Positions 32,023 to 42,515 of a stretch of 64,000 bases of DNA are shown here, piece by piece. The first letter of the stretch is position 1; every line of letters begins with the position of its first letter. Source of the stretch: SZUA-365 sp049663345. Lineage in GTDB: Bacteria; Bacteroidota; Ignavibacteria; SZUA-365. The notes under the pieces were generated by a model that saw only the letters and a program-made list of their open reading frames with translations, did not search any database and was not told the origin of the DNA. Position numbers and translations under genes: made by a program. The DNA lies in the NCBI GenBank assembly GCA_049663345.1, contig JBATDG010000085.1, positions 44,738 through 108,737 of the forward strand. The letters run 5' to 3'.

Positions 32023-34641
32023 CTACTGCGTCAACAACATCCTGCCGTAGGCCGAATATTCTCCGACGCGCACGACGAGGAAATACACGCCTGCTTTGCC
32101 GTCGGCAGGGGCCCATTGCACGGAGTGGACGCCGGGACGCTGCGTCTCGTCGACCAGGGTCGCCGCGACTTGTCCCAGTGAGTTATAAACGGTGACGCGC
32201 ACCGGAGCGGACTTCTCCAGGTCGTAGCGAATGGTTGTGGACTGCTGGAAAGGATTCGGATAATTCTGGTACAGCGTGAAGGCGCCCGGGACGATCTGCA
32301 GCGAGTGCACAGCAACTATCACAATACCGGTGCCATGTACACCAATAGTGTCGGGCGATGTCGTCGCGTTGCTCGTCAATGCGAAAAAGGTGCTGAGCGG
32401 CCCCTCAGCGGTCGGCGTGAAACGAATGGTGAAAGTCTGGAACCCGGCGGGTCCGATGGCTTCGATCGGCGTCTCCATTGTGAAGTGCGGATCGCCTGAT
32501 GTGAACGATGCGATTCGCAGTGTATCGTTGCCGGTATTCGTGACGGTCATCGTGGTGTCCTTGTAGGATCCGACGGCAACGTCACCGAAGAAAATATACG
32601 TATTATCGATCGTCAGGGTCACCTCGAGGGCTGTACCCGCACCCACCAGCGGCAGAGTCGTTGGGGAAGTCGATGCATTACTGATCACGGTCAGCACACC
32701 CGAGACGGGTCCGGCATCGGTAGGGGAAAAATGCACGGTTTCGTCGAATGCTTCGCCGGGAGCGAGAACTCTGGAGGCAATGTCGACAGTGAAAGCAGGG
32801 TTATTCGTGCTAATGTCCGAAATGGTGAGTGTATCGTTTCCCGAATTCAAGATATTCAGAGCCATATCCTTGCTTGATCCGATGTTCACGTTCCCGAAAT
32901 TCAGGGAGATTCTGTTGAGTTCAATCTCCGCCGAGGCGGTTCCTGAACCGGTTACGAAGACTGTGTCCGGACCGAGAATGGAATTGCTCTGAATGACGAT
33001 GTACGCGCTGAGAGCGTCCTTGGAAGTCGGTTGAAACTTCACCGCAGCCGTGATGCTGCCGTTCGGGGCGATCGTGTTGTTGTCCGGCGTCAGGCTGAAA
33101 CGCGGATCGCTCGAAGTGACGGAAGCAATCGTTACAGGGATTCCGCCCGTGTTGGTGAGGGTAAGATTTTTCGTAGAGGAGTAGGTTACTCCTACCGCAC
33201 CGAAGGCCAATGACTTGGAAGAGAACGTCAGAGTCGGCGGTCCGATCGGGAAGGTGCCGTCGGCAAGAATTCTGGAGGCGTAGATTTCCGGATTCGAGAA
33301 CGATGGCCGGTAATCCTCCCATGTGGCTATGGCGCCGCTCTGGCCGTCGCTGATCATCCAGGGATACTGCTGCATGCGGCCCGCGGTGCTGAGCGGGACG
33401 CCGGCAGGCGACCAGAGAAGCGAGCCGGCGCCAGAAATCCTCTGCGCGTAGATATCGCTCTCGGTAACACCGCCCGTCATATCCTCCCAGGAAACTATCA
33501 TGCCGCCGTTTCCGTCGGGGACTACGAATGGTGTGGCCTGCTTGCCTGTACGGTTGGAAACCTCCATGCCATCAGCTGCCCATGATTTCTTCCCGGTATT
33601 GTCTATGATCTGCGCATACGACCTCATATTTCCGCCGACCCGTCCGTCTTCCCAGACGATTCCGAGAAATCCCGGGGCGACGTTCGCCAGCTGGGGATTC
33701 GTCTGTCCGCCGCTCGTCGAGGTTGCGCGAAGCGATGCTGCTGTTGAACCATCGTTATTAAGAACGACGACCTGCAGCACGGGAGTCGATCCGGAACTCC
33801 AATCGTAGTACGAAAGGAACGCCTTGCCGGTCCCGTCAGCGACGAGCGAAGGGGAATCCTGAGGTCCGCTGGCCAACGCGATCCCAACGCCGCCGTTCTG
33901 CCATAGCTGCACACCGCCGGAGGTGACTCTCTGCGCGTACACGTCGTACTCCTGGTTATTATAGAATACCCACGCGATATACACACCGCCGCTGCCGTCG
34001 CCTACGATGCAAGGAGCGCTCTCGTACTGGTCGGAGAAGCTCAGGTTAATCTCCGGGCTCCAGAGCCGGTTGCCGGATCCATTGATTCTCTGAGCATAGA
34101 TGTGGCCGTCCTGGTTCCCACCGGTGTGGGCGATCCATGTTACGATGGCACCGTTGTTGCCATCGCTGGTGAGCCTAGGATCTGTCTGGTCGGTGCTGCC
34201 GGAAGCAACAGGCATTCCATCCGACGCCCAGAGAAGGTTTCCCGAGGAATCAACCCTCTGGGCATATATATCGGGATCGAAGTTTCTCGAGTCCGTCCAG
34301 GCAATGATCGCACCGCCCGCACCGTCGGAGATGATCTCCGGTTTCAGTTGTGCGTTGAAAGTGGGGCTGATGGCGTTGCCGTTTACCGTCCATCGCACTA
34401 ACCCATCCTTGTCGATGCGCTGGGCGTAGATTCTGAAGAAGCCCTTGGTGTCGCGTTCATCAGACCAGCAGATGATAGCCCCGCCCTTGCCGTCGCTGAC
34501 AAGCCGTGCGGACCTCTGATTATTCCCTGCCTGGCAAATCGCGTTGTTCGATGCAGGATCGGAACTCCATTGCGCCTGGGCAGCCATGAAGGGAACGAGA
34601 AAGAGCATTGGTGCGATAAGACGCATCCGCTTTGAGATCAT
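32023..34641 (-). CDS. Large secreted propeller plus choice-of-anchor-D protein with T9SS sorting domain
   Basis: The ATG at 34641 is preceded by AGGAG. A signal peptide (MRLIAPMLFLVPFMAAQAQ) starts at residue 6. Residues ~30-460 hold repeated ~55-residue units of the form DGxGGAIIxWxDxR...YAQRI...GxxLW, probably a propeller. Residues ~480-790 are three ASPM/SPD-2/Hydin-type domains (LAFGAVGVTYSSTKNLTLTN; LNFGNVNIGSSKDMALNILN; IFFGDVAVGSYKDTTMTVTN). The end is a T9SS domain (LYQNYPNPFQQSTTIRYDLE ... AGVYFLVVRVG). Extracellular; function unknown. Confidence 0.82.
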   Translation of the reverse strand: MISKRMRLIAPMLFLVPFMAAQAQWSSDPASNNAICQAGNNQRSARLVSDGKGGAIICWSDERDTKGFFRIYAQRIDKDGLVRWTVNGNAISPTFNAQLKPEIISDGAGGAIIAWTDSRNFDPDIYAQRVDSSGNLLWASDGMPVASGSTDQTDPRLTSDGNNGAIVTWIAHTGGNQDGHIYAQRINGSGNRLWSPEINLSFSDQYESAPCIVGDGSGGVYIAWVFYNNQEYDVYAQRVTSGGVQLWQNGGVGIALASGPQDSPSLVADGTGKAFLSYYDWSSGSTPVLQVVVLNNDGSTAASLRATSTSGGQTNPQLANVAPGFLGIVWEDGRVGGNMRSYAQIIDNTGKKSWAADGMEVSNRTGKQATPFVVPDGNGGMIVSWEDMTGGVTESDIYAQRISGAGSLLWSPAGVPLSTAGRMQQYPWMISDGQSGAIATWEDYRPSFSNPEIYASRILADGTFPIGPPTLTFSSKSLAFGAVGVTYSSTKNLTLTNTGGIPVTIASVTSSDPRFSLTPDNNTIAPNGSITAAVKFQPTSKDALSAYIVIQSNSILGPDTVFVTGSGTASAEIELNRISLNFGNVNIGSSKDMALNILNSGNDTLTISDISTNNPAFTVDIASRVLAPGEAFDETVHFSPTDAGPVSGVLTVISNASTSPTTLPLVGAGTALEVTLTIDNTYIFFGDVAVGSYKDTTMTVTNTGNDTLRIASFTSGDPHFTMETPIEAIGPAGFQTFTIRFTPTAEGPLSTFFALTSNATTSPDTIGVHGTGIVIVAVHSLQIVPGAFTLYQNYPNPFQQSTTIRYDLEKSAPVRVTVYNSLGQVAATLVDETQRPGVHSVQWAPADGKAGVYFLVVRVGEYSAYGRMLLTQ

Positions 34642-35035
34642 AACTTCTCCTGGACTATTGTATCAACGAAGGTGTCTGGCACGGGGCGGGTCATAGCTCT
34701 GCACCGATGGCCATACTTCATTTCCTGGCCGCGGTCAACATTTTGTGCAACTAATCAGAGGGAGCCAGGTGGCCTGGCTGAATCTTTTGAGCTTGAAACT
34801 GAATCTACGCATCCCCCCTGCCAGAATCAAGCAACGGACGCATAGTGATCCGCACGGCAGACATCGCGCTGGCTGGATCAAGCATGATGGACAAGTCTCT
34901 CAGTAAACAGCAAGGCCCCCTCACCACATGGATGAAGGGGCCTTTTCGTCGAGTCATTCCTGCATCAGCATCTCTCGAACGGGTGAGAGGCCTCAGCTTC
35001 AGCGATCACCGTGAAGCTCTTATCATTCGGACGGC
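34642..35035. other. Intergenic region, 394 bp
   Basis: Holds the promoter of the 32023-34641 gene on the left and a terminator at 34912-34944 on the right. No gene seen. Confidence 0.5.
34912..34944 (-). terminator. Terminator of the metalloprotease gene
   Basis: AAGGCCCC (34912-34919) pairs with GGGGCCTT (34937-34944) around an 17-base loop. On the minus strand it is followed by GCTGTTTACT. It lies ~90 bp past the stop codon. Confidence 0.6.
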
Positions 35036-36685
35036 TTACCGCTGGATCACGAACTTGGTGGTTTCGACTGTCCGTCCGGTGGTGAACCTGACGAAATAAA
35101 GTCCCGGGATGAGGCGGCTTGCATCATACTGCATGCTGTACGTTCCGGGGTCCTGCAGCTGACCGCTGCTCAGCCTGACGACCTCGGCTCCGAGCGCGTT
35201 AACGATCGTGATCGAAGATTTGCCCGGCTCCGTCAGCGTGTAATAAATCGTAGAGATGTCGGCGACAGGATTCGGAGCTATGGTGAGCTCGGTGGGAGCG
35301 CTCGGCTCTTCAAATACACCTGATTTGGCAGCGCCGGTATTCGGCGTCTTGAAGAACTTTGATGCGGAATAGCCGCTGCCCCCGCCGCTGCAGTTGTTCT
35401 GCACCTGGAATTCGTAGTTCGTATTTTTTGTAAGACCGGTGAGAATTTTCGAATTCGTGCCGGATGTCGTTGTCGTCCATGTGGAAACAGAGGTTTTTTT
35501 GTAGCGGATAGTATAGCCGCTGAAATTATTATACATGTCCGTCCATGCAATACTCGCAGTCGTCTTGGTCAATGCTATGGTGCGCAGCAGCGTAGGTATT
35601 TCGCAGGATGTTGGCGGACTCCCGGCAGTGGAAGAAAGAAGTGGCACGAGAAGACCGGACGGCGCCACGAACAAGGCCTGCATTCGCAGGGTCTGGTCCG
35701 GAGTGAAGTTAGCCGTCTTGATATCCCATGTATAATCCATGAAATTCTGGTACATGATGCCTGGAGCTACCGGTGAACATGCATCGGTAACCAAACCTGT
35801 CGTAGGAATACTTGATAGATCCATAAACCTTGAATTTCCAGCCTGGTTTGGCGTATCATCGCAATAGTCAGTACCAGTACATGCGACATCATCGTCACCC
35901 CAGACATGGCGCAGATTCAGGCAATGCCCCAGTTCGTGACCCGTGACCATTCCGCAACCCGCGTATGCGGTGGTGTCGGTGGGACTGAAGTAGGTATATT
36001 TGACGACGACGCCGTAGAGCATGTTTATACCGCTCGTCGGGAACTGTGCGTAGCCGCCGTAATCAAGGAGATTGACCACCCAGATATTCATGTACACTGT
36101 CGGATCCCATGCATCGAGACCTCCCGAGCTGTAGTACTTCATTGAATTATCTGTTGGGAAGGCCGTTACCGAGGTCTGGCGCCGTTCGATGCCAGTAGTA
36201 GGAGACCCATCGATTTTCTTCTGCGCGAGACAGAACTGGATGTGCGTATTGTCCTTCATCCCATCAGGAAAAGTTCCCATGGAATGGAGATTGAGTCCCG
36301 CATAGTCCCTATTGGTGATTGCGATCTGGTCAATCACCTGTTGGTTAGTAAAGTCCTGCTCCGGCGTGTTGTAGAGAATGTGCACGACCACCGGAATCGT
36401 AATCGACTGGATTGGCGGAGGCGTCGGGGGAGGAGGAGGAGGCGTACCCGGCTTGCCCTTTTCCAATGAATAGATCTTCGATTTTTTCATGTCGGCGAGT
36501 CGCTGCTGCAGCAGTTCTTCCTGCAGCTGCATCCGAGCTTCGAGTGTGGGATCAGCTTTCTTCTGTTTTTCCAGATACTCCATGGTGCCGCAAAGTTCCT
36601 TCACCTGCTGAGCGATCGCCAGCTGCGGGGTAAGGATGCATGCGAGGCACAACGCCAATGAGAAAACGGTAATGAACGATCTCAT
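35036..36685 (-). CDS. Secreted M43-family zinc metalloprotease with FnIII and T9SS sorting domain
   Basis: Signal peptide (~1-25), a charged pro-region, and a polyproline stretch (81-91). The pappalysin/cytophagalysin (M43B) catalytic domain begins IPVVVHILYNTPEQ. The zinc motif HELGHCLNLRH (His250, Glu251, His254, His260) and the Met-turn YQNFMDYTWD (Met316) are intact, so it should be active. A fibronectin type III domain (~365-440) and a T9SS tail follow (IAPNPVADISTIYYTLTE ... LIPGLYFVRFTTG). It probably degrades extracellular proteins or matures surface proteins. Confidence 0.92.
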   Translation of the reverse strand: MRSFITVFSLALCLACILTPQLAIAQQVKELCGTMEYLEKQKKADPTLEARMQLQEELLQQRLADMKKSKIYSLEKGKPGTPPPPPPTPPPIQSITIPVVVHILYNTPEQDFTNQQVIDQIAITNRDYAGLNLHSMGTFPDGMKDNTHIQFCLAQKKIDGSPTTGIERRQTSVTAFPTDNSMKYYSSGGLDAWDPTVYMNIWVVNLLDYGGYAQFPTSGINMLYGVVVKYTYFSPTDTTAYAGCGMVTGHELGHCLNLRHVWGDDDVACTGTDYCDDTPNQAGNSRFMDLSSIPTTGLVTDACSPVAPGIMYQNFMDYTWDIKTANFTPDQTLRMQALFVAPSGLLVPLLSSTAGSPPTSCEIPTLLRTIALTKTTASIAWTDMYNNFSGYTIRYKKTSVSTWTTTTSGTNSKILTGLTKNTNYEFQVQNNCSGGGSGYSASKFFKTPNTGAAKSGVFEEPSAPTELTIAPNPVADISTIYYTLTEPGKSSITIVNALGAEVVRLSSGQLQDPGTYSMQYDASRLIPGLYFVRFTTGRTVETTKFVIQR

Positions 36686-36850
36686 GTACGCTCCGGGAAA
36701 TGTTGTGTGGTGCGGGCCTTTCCCTTAAATACCTACGCAGCGAGCATTCTGCAGAAAATTATCCGATTTATACTGATTCGTCTCGTAAATCTTAGGCAGG
36801 TCTCGATGGCGGTCAATGCATCAGATGAGAAATGAATGAAAACAGAACAG

Positions 36851-37510
36851 TTATAGCGTGTCCTTATTCGCAAGTGCATAGCGGAGCAAGGCATAACTCC
36901 CATTGAGCTGCAGCTTGTGGCAGATGTTGTAGCGGTGTGTTTCTACAGTGCGGATACTGACGCAGAGGCGCTCGGCGATATCGCGGCTGGACAGCGACGT
37001 GGCAATGAGGTGCAGCACCTGCTTCTCAGTACCTGTAAGTGTGTCGGTTCCGGTGGCTGGCGCCGGGTTAAGCTCGGCTGCCTTGGCTCTGCCCATCAGG
37101 TAGCCGGAGAGTGAAGGACTGAAATAGTACTCGCCTGCAGCCACCTTAGAAATTCCGCTGAGTATATCATGAACGGCGGATTCCTTCAGAATGTAGCCTT
37201 TCACCCCGGCATCGATGGCCTTGTTGAATAGACCATATTCCTCATACATCGATAGAATAACTACTGACACGGTGAGGTTCTCATCGTTAATCCGATTGGC
37301 GACATCAAGTCCGTTCATCTTCGGCATCTCTACATCCAGAATGGCGATTGTCGGTTTGTGCTGTACGATGACCCGGTAAGCCTCCTCGCCGTCTGACGCC
37401 TCCCCTACTACGTTGAAGGGTGTGTTCCGATCGATGGTGTCCCGCAGGCCTTTGCGAAACATTGGGTGGTCGTCTGCAAGAACGATTGAGATGGAAGACT
37501 GCTTGGTCAT
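36851..37510 (-). CDS. NarL/LuxR-type response regulator
   Basis: Receiver domain with Asp13/Asp14 and phospho-acceptor Asp59 (IAILDVEMPKMNG), SMYEEYG switch and Lys in ILKES. A LuxR HTH follows at about 150-212 (LTGTEKQVLHLIATSLSSRD, IAERLCVSIRTVETHRYNI). It lies 41 bp downstream of the TPR kinase, its evident partner. Confidence 0.93.
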   Translation of the reverse strand: MTKQSSISIVLADDHPMFRKGLRDTIDRNTPFNVVGEASDGEEAYRVIVQHKPTIAILDVEMPKMNGLDVANRINDENLTVSVVILSMYEEYGLFNKAIDAGVKGYILKESAVHDILSGISKVAAGEYYFSPSLSGYLMGRAKAAELNPAPATGTDTLTGTEKQVLHLIATSLSSRDIAERLCVSIRTVETHRYNICHKLQLNGSYALLRYALANKDTL

Positions 37511-37551
37511 ATCATTTTCCTCAAGGATAACACGGGGATTCCCGCTTGATA

Positions 37552-40359
37552 TCAGATTGCCGACGTATTCTTTATCTCGGCAAACTCTTCCTCAATCGCA
37601 ACCGGGATAACAAACTCGAACGTGGTTCCCACACCCAGTGCCGAGTTGATATTCATAGTACCGCCCAGCATCTGAAGACGCTCGCGCATACTCTGCAGGC
37701 CAAAGCCGATGCGGCTTCCGTGTATTTTGTGAAGCGATTCGAGATTATATCCCTTCCCATTATCCTTGATCACTATTATGACATCAGATGAACTGAGTCT
37801 CACTTTGATCTCAGCCCTCGAAGCAGCAGAATGTTTGAGGATATTATTCATGCCTTCCTGAATAATGCGGAACAACCCGATTTCCTGATCAGCGGAGAAC
37901 GTTCCATCGAAGTAATCGATCTCCGAGTCGAATTGAATTGAGGATGAGGACGATACCTGGTAGATCATATCGTTGATTGTCTCCGTTATACCCGCACGTT
38001 CAAGCTGGATTGGCCTGAGATTTCTGGAGATTCGCCGGACGTCCCCAACTGCGGTCTTAGCCATGTCAGTGATCCGCTTCAGGCTCTCACGGAGGGCCTC
38101 GGCATCCTCGCTGAGCAAGCCGAGATCCGCCTGACTGCTGATTACCAGAAGCTCCTGTCCAAGACCATCGTGCAGTTCGGCCGCGACGCGTTTGCGCTCC
38201 TGTTCCTGGGATTCAATGAGCTGCGTCGTGAAGATTTTCTGGGTTTCCTTTTCTTTGCGCTCAGTCTCTGCGCGCAGCTGGAACGCATGCGCCTCCGCTG
38301 CTTGCGCCTTGTATTCTGCCGACTCCGCCCGAAGCGCGATCTCGCGTTTCCTTCCTTCCAGCCTGCGGAAAAAGAGGTAGCCAATCACAAGCGCAAGAAA
38401 CAAGGTTATTATCATTCCATTTCGAAAAAGCATTTCCCGGTCGAGCATGGAAGCCTGGTAGGCATTGCTTTTCTTCAACTCCGATACCTGCGCAATCTTC
38501 TTGGCCTTTTCTGCTTTTTCCAATTCCAGAGATGTGGTTTTCAGATCAAGTTCGGTGTTGCTGTTCCTAAGTTCCAGCGTCTGAAGTTCATGTTGTTGCG
38601 TGAGAATCATCTCACGCTGACGGCTGTGTTCTGCTTCAAGTTTCCGCATGACAATTTCTTCCTGATTGCGCTCAAGCTCCATGGTCTGGAGTGCATTATC
38701 CTTCTCAAGGAGAGCGATCTGCTGTTCCTTCTTCTCGCTTTCGTATTTCGCCTGCATTTCGTTTATCGACGCGCGGTTTGTTTCATTGTAGAGTGAGTCA
38801 TTAAGTTCAGTTAATTGCACATGGTACTCATAGGCTCTCAAGTAGTCTTGACGGGAGAATGCAATCTTGCCGAGAGAGCCCAACGCGCTTAGTATTGTTT
38901 CCCTGTCTTCAATCTTCCTGGCAATGGAAAGTCCCCTCGAGACAAACTCGAAGGCCTTGCCAAATTCCGCAGTGCTATTGTAGACGTCTCCCATATTTAC
39001 CAGCGACATTGCCATGCCGCTTTTGTCTTCAAGGGATTCGTAAAGCTTCAAGCTCTGCTCGTACAGTTCAAGCGCCTTGTCGTATCGGCCCTGAATATCG
39101 TGAATGCTGCCGATGCTGTTCAAGGTCTCGGCCATCCCTGACTTATCCCCAAGTTCCCGGTCCAATTTCAAAATACGATTGAACATCTCCATTGCCTTGT
39201 CGTACTGCTCCCTCTCTCCATAAATCATGGCAATGTTATACAATGATAGCGAGATCCCTGCCTTGAGATCCAATTCCTCACACACCTCTAAACTCTGCTT
39301 ATGCATCTCCAGCGCTTTGTCAATGTTTCCCTGACTGTAATGGATGTTGGCAATGGTACTCATGGATTGAGCGACACCTGCCCCGTCACCGATTTCTTCC
39401 CTTATTTTCAAACTCCTTACGCACAGCTCCATCGCTTTCGGAAAATTTCCCTGACCCTCATACACTATGGCAATGTTGTTCAGGGTAGCCGCCACTCCGT
39501 CTCTGTTCCCCATCTCCTCCTTTATCGTCAACGCTTGCTGGTAGAACTCCAGCGCTTTATCGATTCGGCCCTGTCTCCTGTGGATAATCGCAATGTTGTT
39601 CAGCGATATTCCTATGCCGTATTTGTCGCCGATCTCCTCCCGTAATTTCAAGCTCCTGGTGTTTTCCTCCATAGCCTCTTTGTACCGCCCCTGTTTTGAG
39701 TGGATATTCGCAATATTACTCAGTGCTGACGCGATACCTGACTTGTAATTCATTTCATCATAAATCTTCAGGCACGCCTGGAATTTTTCCATCGCTTCGC
39801 CATATCTGCCCTGATTGTCGAGTACATTTCCAATGTTGTTCAGCGCGCTGGCAATGCCGGATTTGTTGCCCAGCGCCTCCACAATCTTCAGGCCCTGCTC
39901 GTACATCTGCATCACCTCTTCCATGCGGCCCTGGTCACGGTAGATACTGGCGAGTCCGGCCCACGCGCAGTCGATATTCGCTCTATCCCCGCTTTCCTCT
40001 GCAAGCTTTAAGCCTTGTTTGAAATTGCGCTCGGCCTCCGCATCGCTATGCTGTAATAGCTGCGCCTGTCCCACTGCAACATACGCGCGTGCAAGCAAGG
40101 GCTTCGAGGATAATTTCTGTGCGAGCTTCAAGGCCTGTTCGGCATACTCAGCGGCCCGTTGCGGAGCGGGTCTGAACAGTTCATGGCACAGCGCAATGAG
40201 TGTGTTTACCTTGTTTGTATCAGGCTTGGACTGCTCCAACACCCTTGTGAGACTGTCAATCTTCGCTTGCTGGGAGATGGATGACACAGGATGGAACAAC
40301 TGCACGCAAAACATCACTATCGCAAACACGCATATCCTGATCCAGATTCGATTCATCAT
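37552..40359 (-). CDS. TPR-type sensor histidine kinase (HisKA_3/HATPase)
   Basis: The start at 40359 has GGAG five bases upstream and gives a signal peptide (MMNRIWIRICVFAIVMFCVQ). About ten tetratricopeptide repeats (residues ~45-480; many read ..ALNNIGNVLDNQGRYGEAME..) form the sensory part. A coiled coil (~530-640), a transmembrane helix (MIITLFLALVIGYLFF) and a second coiled coil follow. HisKA_3 has His730 in AAELHDGLGQELLVISSQ. The HATPase has IIQEGMNNILKHS and KDNGKGYN. Such kinases probably sense protein or peptide ligands in the periplasm. Confidence 0.93.
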   Translation of the reverse strand: MMNRIWIRICVFAIVMFCVQLFHPVSSISQQAKIDSLTRVLEQSKPDTNKVNTLIALCHELFRPAPQRAAEYAEQALKLAQKLSSKPLLARAYVAVGQAQLLQHSDAEAERNFKQGLKLAEESGDRANIDCAWAGLASIYRDQGRMEEVMQMYEQGLKIVEALGNKSGIASALNNIGNVLDNQGRYGEAMEKFQACLKIYDEMNYKSGIASALSNIANIHSKQGRYKEAMEENTRSLKLREEIGDKYGIGISLNNIAIIHRRQGRIDKALEFYQQALTIKEEMGNRDGVAATLNNIAIVYEGQGNFPKAMELCVRSLKIREEIGDGAGVAQSMSTIANIHYSQGNIDKALEMHKQSLEVCEELDLKAGISLSLYNIAMIYGEREQYDKAMEMFNRILKLDRELGDKSGMAETLNSIGSIHDIQGRYDKALELYEQSLKLYESLEDKSGMAMSLVNMGDVYNSTAEFGKAFEFVSRGLSIARKIEDRETILSALGSLGKIAFSRQDYLRAYEYHVQLTELNDSLYNETNRASINEMQAKYESEKKEQQIALLEKDNALQTMELERNQEEIVMRKLEAEHSRQREMILTQQHELQTLELRNSNTELDLKTTSLELEKAEKAKKIAQVSELKKSNAYQASMLDREMLFRNGMIITLFLALVIGYLFFRRLEGRKREIALRAESAEYKAQAAEAHAFQLRAETERKEKETQKIFTTQLIESQEQERKRVAAELHDGLGQELLVISSQADLGLLSEDAEALRESLKRITDMAKTAVGDVRRISRNLRPIQLERAGITETINDMIYQVSSSSSIQFDSEIDYFDGTFSADQEIGLFRIIQEGMNNILKHSAASRAEIKVRLSSSDVIIVIKDNGKGYNLESLHKIHGSRIGFGLQSMRERLQMLGGTMNINSALGVGTTFEFVIPVAIEEEFAEIKNTSAI

Positions 40360-40576
40360 GGTTTCTCCATGGGATAATGGATTGGAACACAACGAGGTTG
40401 GTGCTTCCTGGATGCCGGGTCCACGGAAACACTATCCTCTTCGTCCTCACCTTTGCTTCCTGATAAAAGGAGGTAAGATTCTGTTCTGCTATGTGTAGGT
40501 GCTGCTGACCTGAATATAGGCATCCGCGGAAGGAGAGTAAAGATGATGAGGCATATATCCAGCAGTATCAAAATAA

Positions 40577-40607
40577 AACCACAGCCCACCTGAGGCGGGC
40601 TGTGGTT
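40577..40607 (-). terminator. Terminator of the T9SS propeller gene
   Basis: An 11-bp perfect stem, AACCACAGCCC (40577-40587) / GGGCTGTGGTT (40597-40607), with TTTATTTTGA following on the minus strand. It lies 13 bp past the stop at 40620. Confidence 0.85.
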
Positions 40608-40619
40608 GCAACGGACGCT

Positions 40620-41861
40620 TTATTTCATCAGTAACATGGATCGCGTTAGAATCTGTTCCTTCGTTTCAAGACGGTAAAAGTAGGTACCGCTCGGAAGGGA
40701 GCGTGCATCGAATGCAACGTTGTATGTGCCGGCTGGCATTGTCCCGTTTTCCAATTCCGAAACAACTCGGCCGTACGAATCGAACACGCGCAGCTTAACC
40801 AGTCCATCCTCCGGAAGGGAATAGGTAATCGTCGTAGTCGGATTAAAGGGGTTGGGATAATTCTGATGAAGACTTATTTGCTCTGGGATATATTCGCTCG
40901 AGATGTCTTTCGGCATCTGCGCCAATGGGCGTGACCAGAGTCCGTCGCCTTGCGTTGCTGCATGGAGTTTATTGCCTTTGACAATCAGTGCCCTGATCCA
41001 TGTGTTCGTCAATCCAGTGTTGACCGCCGTCCAGTTTTTCCCGCTATCGGTTGAAATGTATACGCCGCTGGCCTGTGTCCCCACGAAAAAGTTACTGCCG
41101 GACTTTTCGAATGCCTGGGCGAAGACGAACGCGGGGATACCAGTGTTGCGCGGCTTCCAGGCCCCGCCATTCGTGCTGAGGTACACGCCGAAGTTCGTTG
41201 CGGCAAAAAGTTTCGTGCCGAATGCAGTAAGCTCGAAGACTGTGTATGTCGTTCCCAGGCCGCTACTGAAGGGTACCCAGCTGCTGCCGTTGCTTGCCAG
41301 ACGATAGACAGCTGCAGAAGTCGTCCCTACGTAGAGATCCGTGCCGCAGACGGCAAGCGTCTGAATGTTCAGACTGGCCAGACCGGTATTCATTGCGGTC
41401 CAGCTGGCGCCGTTGTTGTTGGAGAAATAGACGCCGCCGCCGTAGGTTCCGGCGACGATGTTCGATCCGAATACAACGACGGTAAAGACTCCCAGATTCG
41501 TGAGACCGTAATTGACGGCAGTCCAGCTGGCGCCGTTGTTATTGGAAAGAAAGACGCCGCCGCCATAGGTTCCGGCGTAGAGCTCGGAGCCGGAGACTGC
41601 GAATGCCCTCACAGTAAAATTCGGATAGTCAGTCAGACCTGAATTGCAGGCTGTCCACGAATTCCCATTGTTGGCAGAACGATAGATGCCGCTCCCGGCT
41701 GTCCCTGCGAAAAGATATGTCCCGCCAGTCCCGTTGGGTGCAGTGGTAAAGCAGAAAATGGTTTCTGCCAACGACCCTTGAGTCCATTGCGCTTCTGCAT
41801 GCGGAACTGAGAGAAACAGGATCGCAAACGTGAGTGAGAGATAAGTGGCAATCTGCTTCAT
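40620..41861 (-). CDS. Secreted BNR-type propeller with T9SS sorting domain
   Basis: The start at 41861 gives the signal peptide MKQIATYLSLTFAILFLSVP (HAEAQ end). Six or seven ~43-residue units follow, each with an Asp-box-like SNNNGASWTA(V/M)N.GL and GS.(I/L)(V/Y)AGTYGGGV(Y/F). Neighbouring units are almost identical, indicating recent duplication. The T9SS tail is LHQNYPNPFNPTTTITYSLP, VFDSYGRVVSEL and LPSGTYFYRLET. Extracellular; ligand unknown. Confidence 0.85.
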   Translation of the reverse strand: MKQIATYLSLTFAILFLSVPHAEAQWTQGSLAETIFCFTTAPNGTGGTYLFAGTAGSGIYRSANNGNSWTACNSGLTDYPNFTVRAFAVSGSELYAGTYGGGVFLSNNNGASWTAVNYGLTNLGVFTVVVFGSNIVAGTYGGGVYFSNNNGASWTAMNTGLASLNIQTLAVCGTDLYVGTTSAAVYRLASNGSSWVPFSSGLGTTYTVFELTAFGTKLFAATNFGVYLSTNGGAWKPRNTGIPAFVFAQAFEKSGSNFFVGTQASGVYISTDSGKNWTAVNTGLTNTWIRALIVKGNKLHAATQGDGLWSRPLAQMPKDISSEYIPEQISLHQNYPNPFNPTTTITYSLPEDGLVKLRVFDSYGRVVSELENGTMPAGTYNVAFDARSLPSGTYFYRLETKEQILTRSMLLMK

Positions 41862-42515
41862 GGTATCTGTCTCCATAATGTTTTTGAGCAATCTTACTGA
41901 GAAAAGTAATCTGATGCTGTAACCGGCTCAATACGTACTCCTACTGAAATCCCTACGTAGAGCTACGTATTTGCGGGATTCACGCAGGGATCTCCAACGG
42001 GCGAATGAAATCCTTCGAGGCGGCCCAAGGCCTGGGGGCAGCATTGGAGCAGGTCTTGGAGAGGAAATAAATGCTCACAGCGAATGGGGTTGATCGCTAC
42101 GGGGGATTTTCCGACCTTGATCCTATGCTTCGCCGTTTATCCATATCACTGCTCGTCAGCTTCGGTCTCCTCGCTTCACTGCTCGTACCATCACAGACGA
42201 CGCAGGAGTGGACGGTCGAATGTTCGATCGCCTCGATGCGTCCGTTCGCGCCGGTGGAGACATCCGAGACGAGCAGCCGCCAGATTCCGGCAACCTCTGC
42301 AGCGACGATCCATATCAGACGGCAGCAGCTTCGGATTCAGCTGGTCGTAGTGCATGTAGTTGAAGCGGCGCCAGATTACAGGCTACTCCCACCGCTCCGG
42401 CGGGTCCCTCCCCCTCCCGAAATTCAGCAAATCTCCCCACGCGCTCCTCCACCTGTGTGCTGACATACTGACAGTTCACACAGAAATTATTTTCCAAATA
42501 ATAGGAGGAGTTGTC
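41862..42515. other. 654-bp region without a convincing gene
   Basis: A plus frame from ATG 42125 starts like a signal peptide (MLRRLSISLLVSFGLLASLL) but turns into proline/arginine-rich text. On the minus strand pieces such as FNYMHYDQLNPKLLPSD and EVAGIWRLLVSDVSTGANGR read like a decayed beta-propeller gene in two frames. I treat it as probable gene decay. Confidence 0.4.

Noticed and set aside
42071..42463. 130-residue frame with a signal-peptide-like start
   Set aside because: Only the first ~20 residues look natural; the rest is Pro/Arg-rich and decayed coding is visible on the opposite strand.
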